This document shows positions 16,775 to 25,653 of a DNA stretch of 39,110 bases, one piece after another (the stretch's first letter is position 1; every line of letters begins with the position of its first letter). Under the pieces are notes generated by a model. That model saw only the letters and a list, made by a program, of their open reading frames with translations, had not been told where the DNA came from and did not search any database. This DNA is from Lentilactobacillus parakefiri (GTDB lineage Bacteria; Bacillota; Bacilli; Lactobacillales; Lactobacillaceae): assembly GCF_002157585.1 (NCBI RefSeq), contig NZ_BDGB01000097.1, positions 1 to 39,110 of the forward strand. Direction: 5' to 3'. The position numbers and the translations under genes were made by a program.

Positions 16775-17683
16775 TTGACTAACAGTGTAACGATTGGCAA
16801 AAGTGAGGTTATCTCTGGACTATTAGGCCTTGGTACCAACAAAGTCGGTGGTCATAACTTATTTGACGGGCTTAAAGATTCGGATGGTGCGGCTGTTGTC
16901 AAGACTGCCTTAGATGATGGCATTTCATTGCTTGATACAGCATTCATGTATGGGCTGGGTCAATCCGAAAAAATTATCGGTGATGTGTTGCAGCCTTACG
17001 ACCGTTCAAAATTTGTGATTGCATCGAAAGCAGCCCAGGATCCCAATAACGATCTGAAGCCCAACAACGATCCCAAATTTTTGACCCAATCGATTGACGA
17101 TGCACTCAAACGCCTGAAAACCGATTATATTGACATCTTTTACATTCATTTTCCGGATGATAAGACGCCGAAAGCAGAGGCCGTGGACGCGTTGGCACAA
17201 ACAAAAAAGGCTGGTAAGATCCGCGCAATTGGGATTTCCAATTTTAACTTAGACCAAATTAAAGAGGCCAATCAAGATGGGCAAGTTGACGTTGTTGAGA
17301 ATCACTACAGCTTGGTTCATCGAGATGCCGAGTCAACAATCTTCCCGTATCTAAAGGCAAATCAGATCTCCTTTGTGCCCTATTTTCCACTAGCCTCGGG
17401 ATTACTCACCGGTAAATATGGCAAGAATGACGCCGGCAAATTCGACCAATTCTCATCAGCAGAATTCAACCAGATTATTGACAGTTTGGCTCAGGTAAAA
17501 GCAATTGCCGAGAAGCACCAGGCAACCGTGGCCCAAACGATTTTAGCTTGGTACATTGCCAACCCCGATATCAGCGTGGTCATTCCGGGAGCCAGAGTCC
17601 CCGAACAGGTTGACAGCAATGCTAAAGCTTTGGATGTACAGTTGAGTCCGGCGGAGTTTGCTGAAATTGACAGACTGTTTTAA
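16775..17683 (+). CDS. Aldo/keto reductase
   Basis: An NAD(P)H-dependent carbonyl reductase with a TIM barrel. The 302 residues carry the catalytic tetrad Asp54 (SLLDTAFMYG), Tyr59, Lys85 (VIASKAAQ) and His125 (DIFYIHFPDD). The cofactor-binding GISNF (about 153-157) and VIPGARVPEQV (about 269-279) motifs are also present. It starts with TTG at 16775 behind a perfect AGGAGG, 9 bases upstream. The closest named type is the YajO/IolS-like group; substrate unknown. Copy A of the dispersed repeat lies directly upstream. This is one of three aldo/keto reductase genes in the window. Confidence 0.9.
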   Translation: MTNSVTIGKSEVISGLLGLGTNKVGGHNLFDGLKDSDGAAVVKTALDDGISLLDTAFMYGLGQSEKIIGDVLQPYDRSKFVIASKAAQDPNNDLKPNNDPKFLTQSIDDALKRLKTDYIDIFYIHFPDDKTPKAEAVDALAQTKKAGKIRAIGISNFNLDQIKEANQDGQVDVVENHYSLVHRDAESTIFPYLKANQISFVPYFPLASGLLTGKYGKNDAGKFDQFSSAEFNQIIDSLAQVKAIAEKHQATVAQTILAWYIANPDISVVIPGARVPEQVDSNAKALDVQLSPAEFAEIDRLF

Positions 17684-17740
17684 TTAATCAGCCAACAAGA
17701 TTAGAAATCTCTTTACGACTATCAAATACTTACAGACGAC

Positions 17741-17795
17741 AATGAGCTGTCCTCAGAAGCTAAAGTGATAACTTCTTTGAGGGCAGCTCATTTTT
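17741..17795. terminator. Bidirectional terminator after the aldo/keto reductase
   Basis: AATGAGCTGTCCTCAGAAG pairs with ACTTCTTTGAGGGCAGCTCATT with small bulges, followed by TTTTT. It separates the reductase from the convergent small membrane gene. Confidence 0.8.
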
Positions 17796-17804
17796 AGATT
17801 CAAC

Positions 17805-18026
17805 TTATTTCTTTCTGAATAGCTTCATTACCGATTCAATTAGGAACGTCAATAACCAGATAAATACGAACACTGACACAATGACATCAACAACGTAAGC
17901 ATAAGCATTGTCAGAAATAATGATGATTATGCCAGAAACAATTCCGATTGTGACAACAGGTCCAATCAAATGATTCAACATCCTAAACCAGTTTGAATAG
18001 CCTGATTCTTTTTTACCTTGCATCAT
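17805..18026 (-). CDS. Small two-helix membrane protein, unknown function
   Basis: About 73 residues starting MMQGKKESGYSNWFRM, with two hydrophobic helices (about 17-35 and 40-62) and a basic tail ending KLFRKK. The start at 18026 or the GTG at 18029 is preferred because GGAGG lies 7-10 bases upstream; a farther ATG at 18068 has no site. I do not recognise a family. It follows the flavoprotein gene convergently only with respect to the plus-strand reductase; it is on the same strand as the flavoprotein operon but beyond that operon's terminator, so it is probably a single-gene unit. Confidence 0.6.
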   Translation of the reverse strand: MMQGKKESGYSNWFRMLNHLIGPVVTIGIVSGIIIIISDNAYAYVVDVIVSVFVFIWLLTFLIESVMKLFRKK

Positions 18027-18073
18027 CACTAACATGCCTCCGTATAAGGAATATGAATAACTGAGCAATAATC

Positions 18074-18110
18074 AAAGAGAGCATCGGATAATATTCTGAT
18101 GCTCCCCTTT
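18074..18110 (-). terminator. Terminator of the flavoprotein operon
   Basis: GAGCATC (18079-18085) pairs with GATGCTC (18098-18104), extended by AAAG/CTTT. On minus the hairpin is followed by a modest T-rich stretch. Confidence 0.6.
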
Positions 18111-18126
18111 ACGCTTCAGCAGCGCA

Positions 18127-19509
18127 TCACATTTCAAAAATATAATCACGAACCTGCTGTGCGGCACGTAAACCAAAGATAACCGTTTCCGCAATCGAGT
18201 TACCACCAATCCGGTTGGCACCATGCAGGCCACCAACAACCTCGCCGGCTGCATAGAGCCCTTTAACTGGTTGCCCATCAAATTCAAGCACCTGGGTCTG
18301 GTCATTAGTCTTAATACCGCCCATTGTATGGTGAACGGCTGGGGCAACATGAATTGAGTAATAAGGTGGTGTATCCAGCAGGTGCATGCCGGTCTGGCGT
18401 CCAAACGCCATATCCAGTCGATCGGAAACTGCGCGATTCCACTTTTCAACCGCTTGAGGCAACATTTCCCCATCAATTCCAGCATTTTCTGCCAACGCCT
18501 TCAAATCCGCTCCCGTCTTAACCAAACCGACGCTGTCATAAAAATCAATTGCCTTGACGCGTTCACGAACCGACTGATCAAAAATCAAGTACGCACCGTC
18601 ACCGCCCAACTTATTAATCGCGTTTGTGACAACATCCCTGGTCTGCATTTCATTCACAAACCGCTTGCCGGATCGGTCCACCAAAATAGCCCCTTCACCG
18701 CGCACCGCTTCACCAATTAAGTAGACATGGTCAGTATCCTGCTGAACGGTTGGGTGAACCTGTACCTGATCCATGTCGACAACCTGGGCGCCTATCTGTT
18801 GTGCCAATAAAATACCGTCACCGGTGTTACCGGGTTGATTAGTTGTCTTGTATTCCGATAAATCTGGTCGGTACTGAGCAAGCAGTGCTTTACTGGCTCC
18901 AAAACCACCAGTCGCAATGATAACGGCTTTAGCAGCAATCGGCTGGTTTCCGTTTGCGGTTTCCACCTGAACCCCCGTCACCTGATCCTGCCGATTAATC
19001 GCCGTCACTTTGATATCACAAAACAACGGGATCTGCTTTGCTTGAACCTGCTTCAATAAACCACTGATTAGGTAGGCGCCGATTGGTTCAGTAGAACTGG
19101 GCCGGTGAGTTCGTGGAACACTCATTCCACCAGTGATGGTCAGATCATCTAATTGAACGCCCTCTTTATACAGCCACTCAATCGCCCGTGAACTATGCTC
19201 GGTAAAATACTTCAATAATGCTGGATCGTTTTGACCATGACCTCCACGAAGCGTTTCGTAGTAAAAGCGACCAACACTGTCTTGAATGCCATGCTCCGTT
19301 TGCACGAAGGTTTCAGCGGCATTCATGCCAGACGAAGCCCGTTTGGTATCACCGCCAGCGGTTGACATCTTTTCAAGAATAACAGGTTTCAAGCCTAATT
19401 CTGCTGCTTGAATCGCACTGGTTAAGCCGGCACTCCCCGAACCAATCACTACCACATCGTACATCTCTTTTAAGTCACTTAAATCATTTGGTACAAATCT
19501 TTGTGCCAT
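18127..19509 (-). CDS. FAD-dependent fumarate-reductase-like flavoprotein
   Basis: This 460-residue FAD_binding_2 protein belongs to the flavocytochrome c/urocanate reductase superfamily, which reduces alpha,beta-unsaturated acids or related C=C bonds. Landmarks are the dinucleotide fold GSGSAGLTSA (23-32), GGDTKRASSGMNAA and the active-site THRPSS region. AVRGEGAILVDRSGKRFVNE, HHTMGGI near 395 and the closing GANRIGGNSIAETVIFG for FAD are also present. It has no FMN_bind domain, no heme motif and no signal peptide, so it should be cytoplasmic. It lies 27 bases after an Old Yellow Enzyme gene in one operon. Fumarate reductase is the default annotation. The vinylphenol reductase VprA of L. plantarum is of this general type, so phenolic substrates are possible. 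Confidence 0.85.
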   Translation of the reverse strand: MAQRFVPNDLSDLKEMYDVVVIGSGSAGLTSAIQAAELGLKPVILEKMSTAGGDTKRASSGMNAAETFVQTEHGIQDSVGRFYYETLRGGHGQNDPALLKYFTEHSSRAIEWLYKEGVQLDDLTITGGMSVPRTHRPSSTEPIGAYLISGLLKQVQAKQIPLFCDIKVTAINRQDQVTGVQVETANGNQPIAAKAVIIATGGFGASKALLAQYRPDLSEYKTTNQPGNTGDGILLAQQIGAQVVDMDQVQVHPTVQQDTDHVYLIGEAVRGEGAILVDRSGKRFVNEMQTRDVVTNAINKLGGDGAYLIFDQSVRERVKAIDFYDSVGLVKTGADLKALAENAGIDGEMLPQAVEKWNRAVSDRLDMAFGRQTGMHLLDTPPYYSIHVAPAVHHTMGGIKTNDQTQVLEFDGQPVKGLYAAGEVVGGLHGANRIGGNSIAETVIFGLRAAQQVRDYIFEM

Positions 19510-19536
19510 GAGTTTCTTCCCATCTCTTGTTATTTA

Positions 19537-20727
19537 TTATTGAGCTCTGCGGGGCCGCAATCCATTGGGCCCATGCATGGCAACACTTGCTGCCAGTGCT
19601 CGCCAGCCATTCGAATATCGTTGTGGCTGTTTACCGGCAGCGATCCGTCGTGCCTGTTGCTCGCAGTATGCTGTCACAACGGCAGGTCGATAAATTTCAT
19701 CAAGTTTCCGGCTCCCCATCGTCAATGGCAGTCGGACTGGTTGATAATCGCCAGCGAAAATTCGGTTTGGCAAATCCGGCATCACAGCCATTGGGGTGCA
19801 GATTCCGATCATATCAGCATCCTGGCGGCCAATTGCTTCTTCCATCGTCGAAATATTTCGGAAACCGCCACTTAAAGCGATCGGGACATCGACTAGTCGG
19901 TGAAGCATGTGGGCAACCCCAGAAAAGCCAACCGCTGAATCTTCATAATTATCACCAGCGATCTCAATCAAGTCAATCCCAAGGGCTGCCATCTCTTCCA
20001 CAACTGCAATCAAATCATGTTCGGTAAAGCCTTCCACATCAAGGTCAAGAACGCTTAACTTCAGACTGATCGCAAACTGCGCTCCACAAGATTCTCTGAT
20101 TCCACGGTAAATATCAATCAGAAACCGCATTCGGTTTTCGAGAGAGCCGCCAAATTCATCAGTGCGCCGGTTGGCCGTTCTCGAAAGAAATTGGGTCACT
20201 AAATAACCAAAAGCCCCATGAATCTGCACCCCGGTAAATCCGGCAGTTTGGGCAATTTCAGCCGACCGAACGTATTTGCCAATAATGTCATGGACCTCCG
20301 CGTTAGTCAGTGCCCGTGGGGGATTGAAGTATCCAGCATTGGGACCGTCAATTGGAACTGCGCTGGGTCCAGCAGGTTGTGCTGACAAATAGTTGGGCGA
20401 CTGCCTGCCGGGGTGATTGAGCTGCAGCCATAGGTCATTCTGGTTGATGGTGCCAGCCTGGGCCCACTTTCTCAGCATTGGCAGATTGCTTTGGTCTTCA
20501 ACCACCACATTCCCGGGTTCCGCTAACGCACGTGAATCCACCATGACGTTGCCGGTCACCACAATTCCGGGACCACCGTCTGCCCATGCGCGATACAACG
20601 TTGCATACCGTTCATCCGGTTGACGGTCATTTGCCATCGTTTCGCTCATGGCCGACTTCAAGAAGCGGTTCTCAATTCGCCGACCATTTGGCAGCGTTAA
20701 TGGCTTGGCAATTTGTAAGTAATTCAT
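19537..20727 (-). CDS. NADH:flavin oxidoreductase (Old Yellow Enzyme family)
   Basis: This FMN-dependent ene-reductase barrel has 396 residues from the ATG at 20727, chosen because AAAGGAG lies 9 bases upstream; an upstream ATG at 20757 has no site. NRFLKSAMSE (20-29) and LWLQLNHPGRQ (99-109) are FMN and substrate contacts. IHGAFGYLVTQFLS and NRRTDEFGGSLENRMRF form the family signature, and DLIEIAGDNYE and ALSGGFR bind FMN phosphate. It lacks the Fe-S/FAD C-terminal half of 2,4-dienoyl-CoA reductase. It is the first gene of a two-gene operon with the fumarate-reductase-like flavoprotein and could pass electrons from NADH or act on a linked substrate. Confidence 0.88.
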   Translation of the reverse strand: MNYLQIAKPLTLPNGRRIENRFLKSAMSETMANDRQPDERYATLYRAWADGGPGIVVTGNVMVDSRALAEPGNVVVEDQSNLPMLRKWAQAGTINQNDLWLQLNHPGRQSPNYLSAQPAGPSAVPIDGPNAGYFNPPRALTNAEVHDIIGKYVRSAEIAQTAGFTGVQIHGAFGYLVTQFLSRTANRRTDEFGGSLENRMRFLIDIYRGIRESCGAQFAISLKLSVLDLDVEGFTEHDLIAVVEEMAALGIDLIEIAGDNYEDSAVGFSGVAHMLHRLVDVPIALSGGFRNISTMEEAIGRQDADMIGICTPMAVMPDLPNRIFAGDYQPVRLPLTMGSRKLDEIYRPAVVTAYCEQQARRIAAGKQPQRYSNGWRALAASVAMHGPNGLRPRRAQ

Positions 20728-20864
20728 ATTAACGGCTCCTTTCCTCATTTTTGGCAACCTTCATATGATATTGATTTAATGGTACCCCGATTTTTTTATC
20801 AGAGCAATTCCCGCATACACAAATTTCAATTTTCAGTTACAATGAACCCAGAGGTGATGATTCA

Positions 20865-21722
20865 ATGGATGATCAATGGCTAAAACAGCTGCCAATCAAA
20901 GGGATTACTAAGGCGGTCCCGGTTGGCGGCGGTGATGTTAATCAAGCATTTCGATTAGAAACAAAAGAGGATACGGATTTTCTACTGGTTCAGCCCCACA
21001 CCACGGCTGACTTCTATGCTGGTGAAATTGCTGGCCTAAAAGCTTTTGAGGCCGCCAATATCTTGGCTCCTCGAGTTTTAGGCAACGGCCAAATTAACGG
21101 CGATGCTTATCTGTTGCTAAACTATTTGGAGTCGGGTTCCGGCAGTCAAAGCGACTTGGGCGAACTGGTTGCCAAATTACACCAGCACTATAGCAAGAAC
21201 GGTAAATTTGGTTTTGATTTGCCCTATGTCAGCAATGACGAAAGCTTCGATAACAGCTGGACCGATACTTGGAGCGAACTATTCGTCAACCACCGCTTGG
21301 ACCGACTTAGAGATGCTCTGATGAAAAAGCATCTATGGAATCCAAGTGACGATGAAAAGTACAAACAGGTTCGCGAAGTGATTCTCGATCAGTTGTCAAA
21401 ACACGAAAGCAAACCATCCCTGCTTCACGGCGATTTATGGGGCGGCAATTACATGTTCTTGGCAGACGGTAGGCCGGCACTGATTGATCCGGCCGCCTTC
21501 TATGGTGACCGCGAGTTCGATTTGGGGATCACCACTGTCTTCGGCGGTTTTGATGCCGACTTCTACGCCGCCTACAACGCGGTTTACCCGTTGGATCCGG
21601 GCGCCAATGAACGGCTGAACTTCTATCGACTGTATTACCTGATGGTCCACACCAACAAGTTTGGCACTATGTATAAGAGTAGTGCCGATAGTGCGATGAA
21701 TCAGATTTTGGAAAATCAATAA
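20865..21722 (+). CDS. Fructosamine kinase family protein
   Basis: This aminoglycoside-phosphotransferase-fold kinase of 285 residues phosphorylates ketosamine adducts on sugars or proteins to start deglycation. The catalytic loop is LLHGDLWGGN with Asp190, and the Mg-binding IDPA carries Asp208. WTDTWSELFVNHRL (132-145) and FYGDREFDLG (212-221) are family signatures. The usual Lys in the ATP site is not obvious: the strand reads FLLVQPHTTADFYAGEIAGL, a form I recall from lactobacillar members. GAGGTGATGATTCA precedes the ATG. It is divergent from the flavoprotein operon. Confidence 0.88.
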   Translation: MDDQWLKQLPIKGITKAVPVGGGDVNQAFRLETKEDTDFLLVQPHTTADFYAGEIAGLKAFEAANILAPRVLGNGQINGDAYLLLNYLESGSGSQSDLGELVAKLHQHYSKNGKFGFDLPYVSNDESFDNSWTDTWSELFVNHRLDRLRDALMKKHLWNPSDDEKYKQVREVILDQLSKHESKPSLLHGDLWGGNYMFLADGRPALIDPAAFYGDREFDLGITTVFGGFDADFYAAYNAVYPLDPGANERLNFYRLYYLMVHTNKFGTMYKSSADSAMNQILENQ

Positions 21723-21789
21723 AAATAATTTAAAAAATGCCTAATCAAATCCCCATCTTTCTTAATTCAAAATAAGCATCCAACAAATA

Positions 21790-21830
21790 AACGTCTTGCT
21801 CAGCTATCCACCAACTGACAAGACGTTTTT
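21790..21830. terminator. Terminator between fructosamine kinase and TauE/SafE gene
   Basis: AACGTCTTG (21790-21798) pairs with CAAGACGTT (21819-21827), with inner TCAG/CTGA and a following T-run. Confidence 0.8.
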
Positions 21831-21889
21831 GTAGTTATCACCTTACTGCGTTATTATTCTGTCAACCATTTTGCTCAAGAAGGCAACAC

Positions 21890-22627
21890 TTATTTCAATG
21901 CGGTGAAGATCCCCATGACAACTAGCAGAACCCCCATGATTGGTTTTACATACTTAGTAAACTTCTGAGGATCAAGCTTGCCTAACAGAACCGGGGCCAG
22001 GAATGATCCCAGAATTGCTCCCGCCATCAGGCCCAGGCCGACCGACCAATCGACGTTTCCAGCCGAAAGATGAAAGATCAATCCAGTTGCGGTCATCACC
22101 ACCAGCACAAGAGAGGAAGTCGCGGCAGCAGTGACCATGTCCGATCCCATTACCAGCAATCCGGCAACTACCGGTCCGCCGCCGCTAAGCCCGCCAATAC
22201 CAACCATGAGCCCACTGATAACCCCATAGACCGGGGCCAACCACCTGTTAGCATTGTTATGACTTGTCTGTCTGCTAAACAATGTCTGAACCCCCAAAAC
22301 TGCCAAAATACCACCAATAATATATGAGTAAATCTTTACTGGGATATACGGTGAGATCAAGGATCCCACGACAACCGCCGGAACAGCAAAAATAATCATT
22401 TGCCATGCAATCCGTAACTTAATTTTGTGTAATCGAAAATAGGAATACGAACCGATTAATAGTGACGGAAACGAAGTCACCAATGAAGTCGCGGCAGCAC
22501 TTGCCGGCCCCAATCCAAAGACAGTCGTGAGAATCCCCAAGTAAAAGGCGGCACCCCCACCACCAAAAGTAATCACAACAGTGCCAATGATGAAGCCGAC
22601 AACAACGAGTAGCAGAATGTTCATCAA
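21890..22627 (-). CDS. TauE/SafE-family membrane exporter
   Basis: The 245-residue protein has eight predicted helices in two related halves. The glycine-rich FGGGGAAFYLGILTT (about 21-35) and GIGGLSGGGPVVAGLLV (about 142-158) are the paired signatures of the TauE/SafE/YfcA family. Characterised members export sulfite or sulfoacetate; in lactobacilli the substrate is unknown. A possible promoter on minus is TTCCAG, 16 bases, TACAAT just upstream of the start. GGAAGGAATG precedes the ATG. Confidence 0.88.
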   Translation of the reverse strand: MMNILLLVVVGFIIGTVVITFGGGGAAFYLGILTTVFGLGPASAAATSLVTSFPSLLIGSYSYFRLHKIKLRIAWQMIIFAVPAVVVGSLISPYIPVKIYSYIIGGILAVLGVQTLFSRQTSHNNANRWLAPVYGVISGLMVGIGGLSGGGPVVAGLLVMGSDMVTAAATSSLVLVVMTATGLIFHLSAGNVDWSVGLGLMAGAILGSFLAPVLLGKLDPQKFTKYVKPIMGVLLVVMGIFTALK

Positions 22628-22798
22628 GTCATTCCTTCCAATTCAAATAATGTGATTATTGTACACCTTGGACTTGCGTCTGGAACTGGAATTCCCCCAG
22701 CCTATCACCAAATTGTGAGTTTCATGATTCATTTAGCTACTTTTATCATATAATAGTTATGCTGACATAATAATGAATATTTAAGGAGATTAGCTATT

Positions 22799-23938
22799 TT
22801 GAATATGCACATCAAACGAATGGTTACTGCCGCAGCTATTGCCTGCAGCGTAGGGCTTTTACTTCCAGGTTCAAACACAAGATCAACGGCTTCGGGAACC
22901 CACCATCAGTTGACAACCAGCCAAAAGATAGATCGCCGAATTAAGCATATGACACTGAACGAAAAAATTGGTCAACTATTTGTAAGCGCAGTTTCAAATA
23001 ATAGAACTACCACCAAAGCAAATATTAAGAAATACCATCTAGGCGGCATTATTTTGATGGGCAATAATTACGTTGGTACTAAGTCATCATTTACCCGCCG
23101 TCTCAAAAACTACCAGCACAGTGCCAAAATTCCTTTAACTATTTCAACCGATCAAGAAGGCGGCACAGTCTCTCGGCTGAGCTCAAACAAACGTATTTCG
23201 GGACACAGCTACTATCTTTCACCACAACAGGCCCTTCATCGAGGTGGTATGAAAAAGGTTCTTTCAATGTATCGTTATCAGGCCAAGCAACTCCATTCCC
23301 TGGGAATCAACTGGGACTTTGCCCCGGTAGCCGATGTTTCGAAGCACCACAGCAGTTTCATTTACGATCGAACAATTGGTAAAGGGTACCGGAAGACATC
23401 AACCTATATTGCCAAAAGTGTTCCCGCTATTCAAAATCAACACGTTGCCGCAACCCTAAAACATTTTCCAGGATATGGCTCTGCAGCCGATACCCATACT
23501 GGATCTGCTGGGGTCAGTCGATCGCTTAAATCGTTCAAATCCAAGGACTTCTTGCTCTTCAAAGCTGGCATCAAAAGTGGCGTCGATTCGGTGATGGTCA
23601 CCCATATTATCTTAAAAAAGATTGATCCCCACAAACCAGCATCACTCTCTAAAAAAGATATTAGTCTCCTTCGAACTGGCCTCAAATTTAAAGGGGTAAT
23701 CGTATCGGATAGTCTTCAAATGCAGGCAGTCGGCAACTATGCCGTCTCCCACCACGTCTACCGTGATGTGGCAGCCTTCAAGGCCGGCAATGACGTCCTG
23801 CTGACAAGTGACTTCAAGCGTGGAATCCCAGAATTGCGCCGAGCCGTTGCCAAAAAACAAGTATCGGTTAAACACATCGATGCCTCTGTCAAACGCATTT
23901 TGACAATGAAAGCTAAAATTGGGATGAATGTGGATTAG
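22799..23938 (+). CDS. Secreted GH3 beta-N-acetylhexosaminidase (NagZ-like)
   Basis: A glycoside hydrolase family 3 enzyme of about 379 residues. A signal peptide (about 1-32) is followed by a single GH3 barrel, the size and layout of NagZ-type enzymes that cleave GlcNAc from peptidoglycan fragments. STDQEGGTVSRL, NWDFAPVADV and KHFPGYGSAADTHTG (with the Asp-His acid/base dyad of NagZ) mark the active site, and VSDSLQM contains the nucleophile Asp. It would act outside the membrane. Translation can start at TTG 22799 or ATG 22805 behind AAGGAGA. A -10 TATAAT lies near 22749. With the GH20 lipoprotein it gives the window two GlcNAc-releasing enzymes. Confidence 0.88.
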   Translation: MNMHIKRMVTAAAIACSVGLLLPGSNTRSTASGTHHQLTTSQKIDRRIKHMTLNEKIGQLFVSAVSNNRTTTKANIKKYHLGGIILMGNNYVGTKSSFTRRLKNYQHSAKIPLTISTDQEGGTVSRLSSNKRISGHSYYLSPQQALHRGGMKKVLSMYRYQAKQLHSLGINWDFAPVADVSKHHSSFIYDRTIGKGYRKTSTYIAKSVPAIQNQHVAATLKHFPGYGSAADTHTGSAGVSRSLKSFKSKDFLLFKAGIKSGVDSVMVTHIILKKIDPHKPASLSKKDISLLRTGLKFKGVIVSDSLQMQAVGNYAVSHHVYRDVAAFKAGNDVLLTSDFKRGIPELRRAVAKKQVSVKHIDASVKRILTMKAKIGMNVD

Positions 23939-24055
23939 CCTAGAATCAACGTTTAATAAAAACTGGCGCATTTTTTCGTAAACCAGCATTTGTGTGATAC
24001 ATTTAACATGTAAGTTTTTTTGATTCGAATGGATAATTAGATGGGGTGATATAAA

Positions 24056-24451
24056 ATGAATGAGAAAGAAAAGGCGCAAAACGCCAAACGGGCCAACATT
24101 ATGTGGGTCATGCTCAGCCTAATGGTACTGATTGTGATTGCCGGCATCGTTGGCATTATCATGAAAAGCCACCAGACCAACCAATATAAAGATATGATTC
24201 GACAAAGTATCGTGGCCTACAACAAGACCGATCCACAAACAACGCTTTCGCCAAACAATAAAACCAAAGTTTACCGAGTTCGGAAGTCCGGTGATGGTAA
24301 GTTCTTTGTTCAATTAAACGGGACTTCGCCAAAATTCGTCTACCAGAAGACCAAAGGCAAATGGTCAACCGTTGGAACGCAAAAGAAGGCCAATGTTGTT
24401 CTGAAATATCGGGCTGTTTATACTTCAAGCCAACCATCGATGGGAAGTTAA
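24056..24451 (+). CDS. Small single-helix membrane protein, unknown
   Basis: The 131-residue protein has a short charged N-terminus, one membrane helix (about 16-37) and an outside domain of about 90 residues with NKTKVYRVRKSGDGKFFVQL and FVYQKTKGKWSTVG. The domain looks like a small beta-rich fold. I do not recognise a family. A GGGGTGA ribosome site precedes the ATG. Gene-specific terminator follows. Confidence 0.7.
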   Translation: MNEKEKAQNAKRANIMWVMLSLMVLIVIAGIVGIIMKSHQTNQYKDMIRQSIVAYNKTDPQTTLSPNNKTKVYRVRKSGDGKFFVQLNGTSPKFVYQKTKGKWSTVGTQKKANVVLKYRAVYTSSQPSMGS

Positions 24452-24466
24452 TCTATGTACCACAAG

Positions 24467-24505
24467 GGGGGGAGACAAAGCATTTATCGTCTCACCCCTC
24501 TTTCA
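24467..24505 (+). terminator. Terminator overlapping repeat copy B
   Basis: GGGG-GAGAC pairs with GTCTC-CCCC (24467-24498, one G/A mismatch), followed by TCTTTC. Part of the right arm is the end of the dispersed repeat. Confidence 0.65.
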
Positions 24506-24562
24506 TTATTTCGAATATTACCTTGCGGAAACGTGGAAACTAACCGCTTTAAGTCCCTACTC
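24484..24562 (-). repeat. Dispersed repeat, copy B (79 bases, no internal hairpin)
   Basis: Read on minus it runs from GAGTAGGGACTTAAAGCGGT to GGGTGAGACGATAA. It matches the two outer blocks of copy A at 16566-16726 without the 83-base hairpin segment. Its first base overlaps the stop codon of the aldo/keto reductase gene. Confidence 0.8.
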
Positions 24563-25566
24563 TATTTAATTGGTCCTTGAGTCGCCAAAATATCATCAAT
24601 TTTCTTAAGTTCTTCAGGCGAGAAGTCCAGATGATCCAGTGCCTTCACATTATCAAGTAATTGTGCCGGTCGACTGGCCCCAATCAAGACGCTGGCAATT
24701 TCTGGTTCGCGTAGATTCCACGTGAGTGCCATCTCAGCCAAGCTTTGGCCACGATCAGCTGCAACTTGATTCAATTTCTTCACAGTCTTAATCGTCTCTT
24801 CAACCTGCTCTTCATGCAAAAATGGGCTGGTGGATTTATGAGCCCGTGAATCGGCTGGAATTCCATTCAGATATTTGTCCGTGAGTAACCCTTGGGCCAG
24901 TGAGCTAAAGCTGACCGCGGCCTTATGTTCCTTCTTCAATACTGGGAAAAGGTCGTTTTCAATGTGTCGATCGAACATGTTGTAGCGGGGCTGATGAATG
25001 ACAAACGGTGTGTTCAAATCATTGAAGATCTTGGTGATTTCTTCAGTTTGTTTGCCATCATAGTTGGAAATTCCGATGTAAAGGGCTTTGCCTTCATGAA
25101 CCAACTCGTCCAAGGCAAGGGCGGTTTCCTCAAGTGGCGTATCTGGATCAAACCGGTGAGAATAGAAGATATCGACATAATCCAGTCCCATCCGTTTCAA
25201 ACTCTGGTTGGCACTGGCGATGATGTTCTTGCGTGAGCCCCATTCACCGTAAGGACCCGGCCACATATAGTAGCCGGCCTTGCTGGCAATGATCATTTCA
25301 TCTCTGTAAGGCTTCATGTCCTCTGCCATAATCCGGCCAAAGTTTTCCTCGGCACTACCGGGCTCCGGTCCATAATTATTCGCCAAATCAAAATAGGTAA
25401 TCCCCAGGTCAAAGGCTTGATGGATAATTGCCTTCTGGTTCTCGAAGGAATCAACACTACCGAAGTTATGCCAAAGGCCAAGACTTAAAGCAGGCACTTT
25501 CAGGCCGCTTTTACCAACCCGGTTATAAACCATTTTATCGTAACGATCTTTGGATGCTTGATACAT
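24562..25566 (-). CDS. Aldo/keto reductase, YghZ/Gpr-like
   Basis: The 334 residues from the ATG at 25566 follow GGGAG about 9 bases upstream; the in-frame ATG at 25581 overlaps that site. The tetrad is Asp60 (YFDLANNYG), Tyr65, Lys96 (IIASKAGY) and His137 (IFYSHRFDPDTP). The segment GPEPGSAEENFGRI and YYMWPGPYGEWGSRKN identify the YghZ/Kv-beta-like branch. Those enzymes reduce L-glyceraldehyde 3-phosphate and methylglyoxal. It is divergent from a MerR regulator with a perfect palindrome between them, which is the usual arrangement for a MerR-controlled detoxification gene. Confidence 0.9.
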   Translation of the reverse strand: MYQASKDRYDKMVYNRVGKSGLKVPALSLGLWHNFGSVDSFENQKAIIHQAFDLGITYFDLANNYGPEPGSAEENFGRIMAEDMKPYRDEMIIASKAGYYMWPGPYGEWGSRKNIIASANQSLKRMGLDYVDIFYSHRFDPDTPLEETALALDELVHEGKALYIGISNYDGKQTEEITKIFNDLNTPFVIHQPRYNMFDRHIENDLFPVLKKEHKAAVSFSSLAQGLLTDKYLNGIPADSRAHKSTSPFLHEEQVEETIKTVKKLNQVAADRGQSLAEMALTWNLREPEIASVLIGASRPAQLLDNVKALDHLDFSPEELKKIDDILATQGPIK

Positions 25567-25593
25567 TTTGCCATCTCCCATATTGTTTAGCTT

Positions 25594-25633
25594 AAATGAT
25601 TTTACTTCGAGTATACTTGAAGTAAAATCATTT
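25594..25633. promoter_or_regulatory. MerR operator: perfect 15-base inverted repeat in a symmetric divergent promoter
   Basis: AAATGATTTTACTTC (25594-25608) and GAAGTAAAATCATTT (25619-25633) are exact inverted copies around a 10-base centre. Because of the symmetry both strands read TTTACT, 16 bases, TAAAAT. One operator could thus control both the reductase and the regulator. Confidence 0.8.
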
Positions 25634-25653
25634 CAACTTGGGAGGTCAATTAC

